DNA of 64,000 bases from Pedobacter sp. Leaf194 (GTDB lineage: Bacteria > Bacteroidota > Bacteroidia > Sphingobacteriales > Sphingobacteriaceae): the NCBI RefSeq assembly GCF_001423945.1, contig NZ_LMPU01000010.1, positions 124,001 through 188,000 of the forward strand, in the 5' to 3' direction. How positions within the stretch are numbered: position 1 is the first letter of the stretch; every line of letters begins with the position of its first letter. The notes beneath the pieces were generated by a model. That model was not told where the DNA came from, ran no database searches, and saw nothing but the letters and a program-made list of their open reading frames with translations. Made by a program: the position numbers and the translations under genes. Below are positions 62,032 through 64,000 of the stretch, piece after piece.

Positions 62032-62922
62032 TTATCCGTTCAATGCTGCTGCACCACTCACAATCTCCGTTAACTCAGTTGTAATTGCTGCCTGACGAGC
62101 TTGGTTATAAGAAAGTTTTAATGCTTTTAATAACTCACCGGCATTTTCAGTTGCCTTGTCCATTGATGTCATACGTGCGCCATGCTCGGATGCGTGTGAA
62201 TCAAGTACTGCTTTATACAGCTGAATTTTTATCGACTTTGGAATTAACTGTTCAACGATTTCTTCCTGAGAAGGTTCTAAAATATAATCTACATTTGTAG
62301 ATTTCTTGTCAGTGTTAACTTCAGCTTCTTCAGCCTTTGGCAAAGGCAACAATTGCTCCGTTGTAATAAACTGTACAGCGGCATTTCTAAAACGATTGTA
62401 AACCACTTCTACTTTATCAAAGTCACCTTTAATAAAACCAGCCATAATAACATCGGTAATTTTAGTTACGTTTTCAAAAGTAAGTGCAGAATATACTTCA
62501 TTATTGTTGCCAATAACATTGTATTTACGTTTCTCGTAAAAGTCCTGAGTTTTCTTACCGATAGAAATGATGCTAACGTTACCGTTTTTCAACTGTTCGC
62601 TATATTTTTCAGCTATTAAATTGTTAGCCGCTTTAATTACGTTCATGTTAAAAGCACCGGCCAAACCACGGTTTGATGATACTGTTATAATTAAAACCTT
62701 ATTAGGTTCACGCTCTTGAATAAAAGGCGATGAAGAACCCTCTAAACTCGCCGAAAGGTTTCCTAAAATCTCTTTCAGTTTAGTTGCATAAGGACGTAAA
62801 GCGATAATTGCATTGGTAGCACGTTTCAACTTAGCAGCCGAAACCATTTTCATAGCTTTGGTAATTTGCTGTGTTGATTGTACCGATGCAATCCGGTTTC
62901 TTACTTCTTTTAAATTAGCCAT
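62032..62922 (-). CDS. atpG: ATP synthase F1 gamma subunit
   Basis: 296 residues. The central stalk of F1-ATPase. N-terminal helix EVRNRIASVQSTQQITKAMKMVSAAKLK-type start (VRNRIASVQSTQQITKAMK), the conserved SNRGLAGAFNMNVI and the C-terminal helix TELTEIVSGAAALNG. Last gene of the operon; 72 bases after atpA, with a hairpin in the gap. Confidence 0.97.
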   Translation of the reverse strand: MANLKEVRNRIASVQSTQQITKAMKMVSAAKLKRATNAIIALRPYATKLKEILGNLSASLEGSSSPFIQEREPNKVLIITVSSNRGLAGAFNMNVIKAANNLIAEKYSEQLKNGNVSIISIGKKTQDFYEKRKYNVIGNNNEVYSALTFENVTKITDVIMAGFIKGDFDKVEVVYNRFRNAAVQFITTEQLLPLPKAEEAEVNTDKKSTNVDYILEPSQEEIVEQLIPKSIKIQLYKAVLDSHASEHGARMTSMDKATENAGELLKALKLSYNQARQAAITTELTEIVSGAAALNG

Positions 62923-62943
62923 TCTTTAATAAGTGTAAAGTAA

Positions 62944-62985
62944 AAAGTTAAAAGTGTAAAGTTTGAACTTTCTACTTTTAACTTT
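62944..62985. repeat. AT-rich inverted repeat between atpA and atpG
   Basis: Twelve-base perfect arms AAAGTTAAAAGT and ACTTTTAACTTT with an 18-base loop. Could attenuate or stabilise the mRNA at the atpA-atpG junction; no T run follows. Similar AAAGC/AAAGT simple sequences occur at about 22110, 31540 and 49560. Confidence 0.5.
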
Positions 62986-62994
62986 GAACTCTAT

Positions 62995-64000
62995 TTAGTA
63001 TTTACTTGAAATCTCTTTTGCCACCGTGTCTAAAACACCAGTAATGGTATCATCAAACTTACCAGCTTTTAATGCTGCTAAAGTTTCAGGATGACGCATT
63101 TCCAGTTGAGTTAAAAATTCTGTTTCAAATTCTTTAACCTTGTTAACCGGAACATTACGCATTAAGTTCTTAGTACCAGCATAAACAATTGCAACTTGTT
63201 TCTCTACAGTAAATGGCGAGAATTGCGCTTGTTTTAGCATTTCAACGTTACGTGCACCTTTATCTAAAACCGATTTCGTTGCAGCATCTAGGTCAGAACC
63301 GAATTTAGAGAAAGCCTCTAACTCGCGGTATTGAGCCTGATCTAACTTTAAAGTACCTGATACTTTTTTCATCGATTTAATTTGAGCGTTACCACCCACA
63401 CGCGATACCGAAATACCTACGTTAATTGCCGGACGAATACCTGAGTTGAACAAGTTCGACTCTAAGAAAATCTGACCATCAGTAATCGAGATTACGTTTG
63501 TTGGAATATAAGCAGAAACGTCTCCCGCTTGTGTTTCAATAATTGGTAAAGCTGTTAATGAACCACCACCTTTAACGATATGTCTAATCGATTCTGGCAA
63601 ATCATTCATGTTTTTCGCGATATCATCATTGGCGTTGATTTTCGCAGCTCTTTCTAACAAACGACTGTGCAAGTAGAAAACATCACCTGGATATGCCTCA
63701 CGGCCCGGTGGACGACGAAGTAATAACGATACCTCACGGTAAGCAACAGCTTGTTTAGATAAATCATCATAAACAATCAAAGCTGGTCTACCCGTATCAC
63801 GGAAAAACTCACCAATTGCAGCACCGGCAAACGGAGCGTAAAACTGCATTGGAGCAGGGTCAGCAGCCGAAGCAGCAACAACAACTGTATATGGTAAAGC
63901 GCCGTTTTCTTCAAGTGTACGTACAATGTTTGCAACGGTAGAGTTTTTCTGACCGATAGCTACATAAATACAGAACACAGGCTGGCCTGCTTCATAAAAT
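62995..64000 (-). CDS. atpA: ATP synthase F1 alpha subunit (5' end beyond window)
   Basis: 335 C-terminal residues of about 525. Open through base 64000, starting with [20 protein letters not shown], so the Walker A motif lies just outside. Visible: [20 protein letters not shown], the arginine-finger region ([18 protein letters not shown]) and the helical C-terminal domain. An apparent start at 63978 is an internal GTG. Confidence 0.97.
   Translation of the reverse strand, partial: FYEAGQPVFCIYVAIGQKNSTVANIVRTLEENGALPYTVVVAASAADPAPMQFYAPFAGAAIGEFFRDTGRPALIVYDDLSKQAVAYREVSLLLRRPPGREAYPGDVFYLHSRLLERAAKINANDDIAKNMNDLPESIRHIVKGGGSLTALPIIETQAGDVSAYIPTNVISITDGQIFLESNLFNSGIRPAINVGISVSRVGGNAQIKSMKKVSGTLKLDQAQYRELEAFSKFGSDLDAATKSVLDKGARNVEMLKQAQFSPFTVEKQVAIVYAGTKNLMRNVPVNKVKEFETEFLTQLEMRHPETLAALKAGKFDDTITGVLDTVAKEISSKY

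Noticed and set aside
1..64000. tRNA, rRNA, insertion sequences, prophage
   Set aside because: Looked for through the window; no cloverleaf, transposase, integrase or phage structural gene was seen.

Overview
The window reads as a continuous, gene-dense, AT-rich chromosomal segment of a Bacteroidetes bacterium, most likely Sphingobacteriaceae and Pedobacter-like. The reasons are: a fused CrtYc/CrtYd-type lycopene cyclase with CrtI and CrtZ; a GldB gliding-type lipoprotein; DUF6515, DUF2490, head-GIN (DUF2807) and DUF4369/TlpA-type envelope proteins; FabV; and the repeated occurrence, just upstream of genes, of the Bacteroidetes -7 promoter element TAnnTTTG (18 exact copies are annotated). No rRNA, tRNA, CRISPR array, transposase or prophage was seen.

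Layout. 1-2891: carotenoid genes (lycopene cyclase, an unknown secreted protein and, divergently, crtI). 2892-3317: a compact non-coding region with a strong promoter, two similar hairpin terminators and a possible 28-residue micro-gene. 3318-9114: ECF sigma factor, murB and a run of periplasmic thioredoxin-like and DsbD-N-like proteins. 9192-9629: crtZ. 9795-16246: TetR regulator plus a complete TolC/adaptor/RND efflux operon. 16389-24334: envelope or secreted proteins, an MFS transporter, lpd and two lipoprotein beta-propellers, with a structured repeat-like element at about 20244-20340. 24534-30976: tandem S15/CocE-type peptidase-esterases, an M1 aminopeptidase and a head-GIN protein. 31093-37960: DinB-like protein, outer-membrane proteins, fabV, a GNAT, a four-unit tandem repeat, a cold-shock protein, a gene-poor region with decayed minus-strand coding fragments, and a SIMPL protein. 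38076-43700: housekeeping genes (serS, rsmI, lnt, lspA) and an OsmC protein. 43760-50694: PAS-LuxR regulator, nadE, porin, gldB, patatin, comB, gcvT. 50805-57507: glycosyltransferases, rnhB, TfoX-N, ICMT-like protein, a solitary OppC-type permease, a flippase-like protein and ruvC. 57567-61843: DUF4349 lipoprotein, a small membrane protein, class C acid phosphatase, an unknown lipoprotein and a DUF4143 ATPase. 62032-64000: atpG and the 3' two-thirds of atpA.

How the genes work together: CrtI, lycopene cyclase and CrtZ would take phytoene to zeaxanthin (phytoene synthase is not in the window). Lnt and LspA mature the many lipoproteins encoded here (GldB, DUF4349, TlpA-like, propellers). The RND operon and FabV both point to tolerance of antimicrobials. 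Non-coding oddities are the best leads: a predicted sRNA unit after crtI, a sigma-tail-like micro-gene, a minus-strand promoter/terminator unit without an intact ORF at 36462-36800, and a palindrome sitting on the promoter of the DUF4143 ATPase. All assignments come from reading the sequence; no database search was run.
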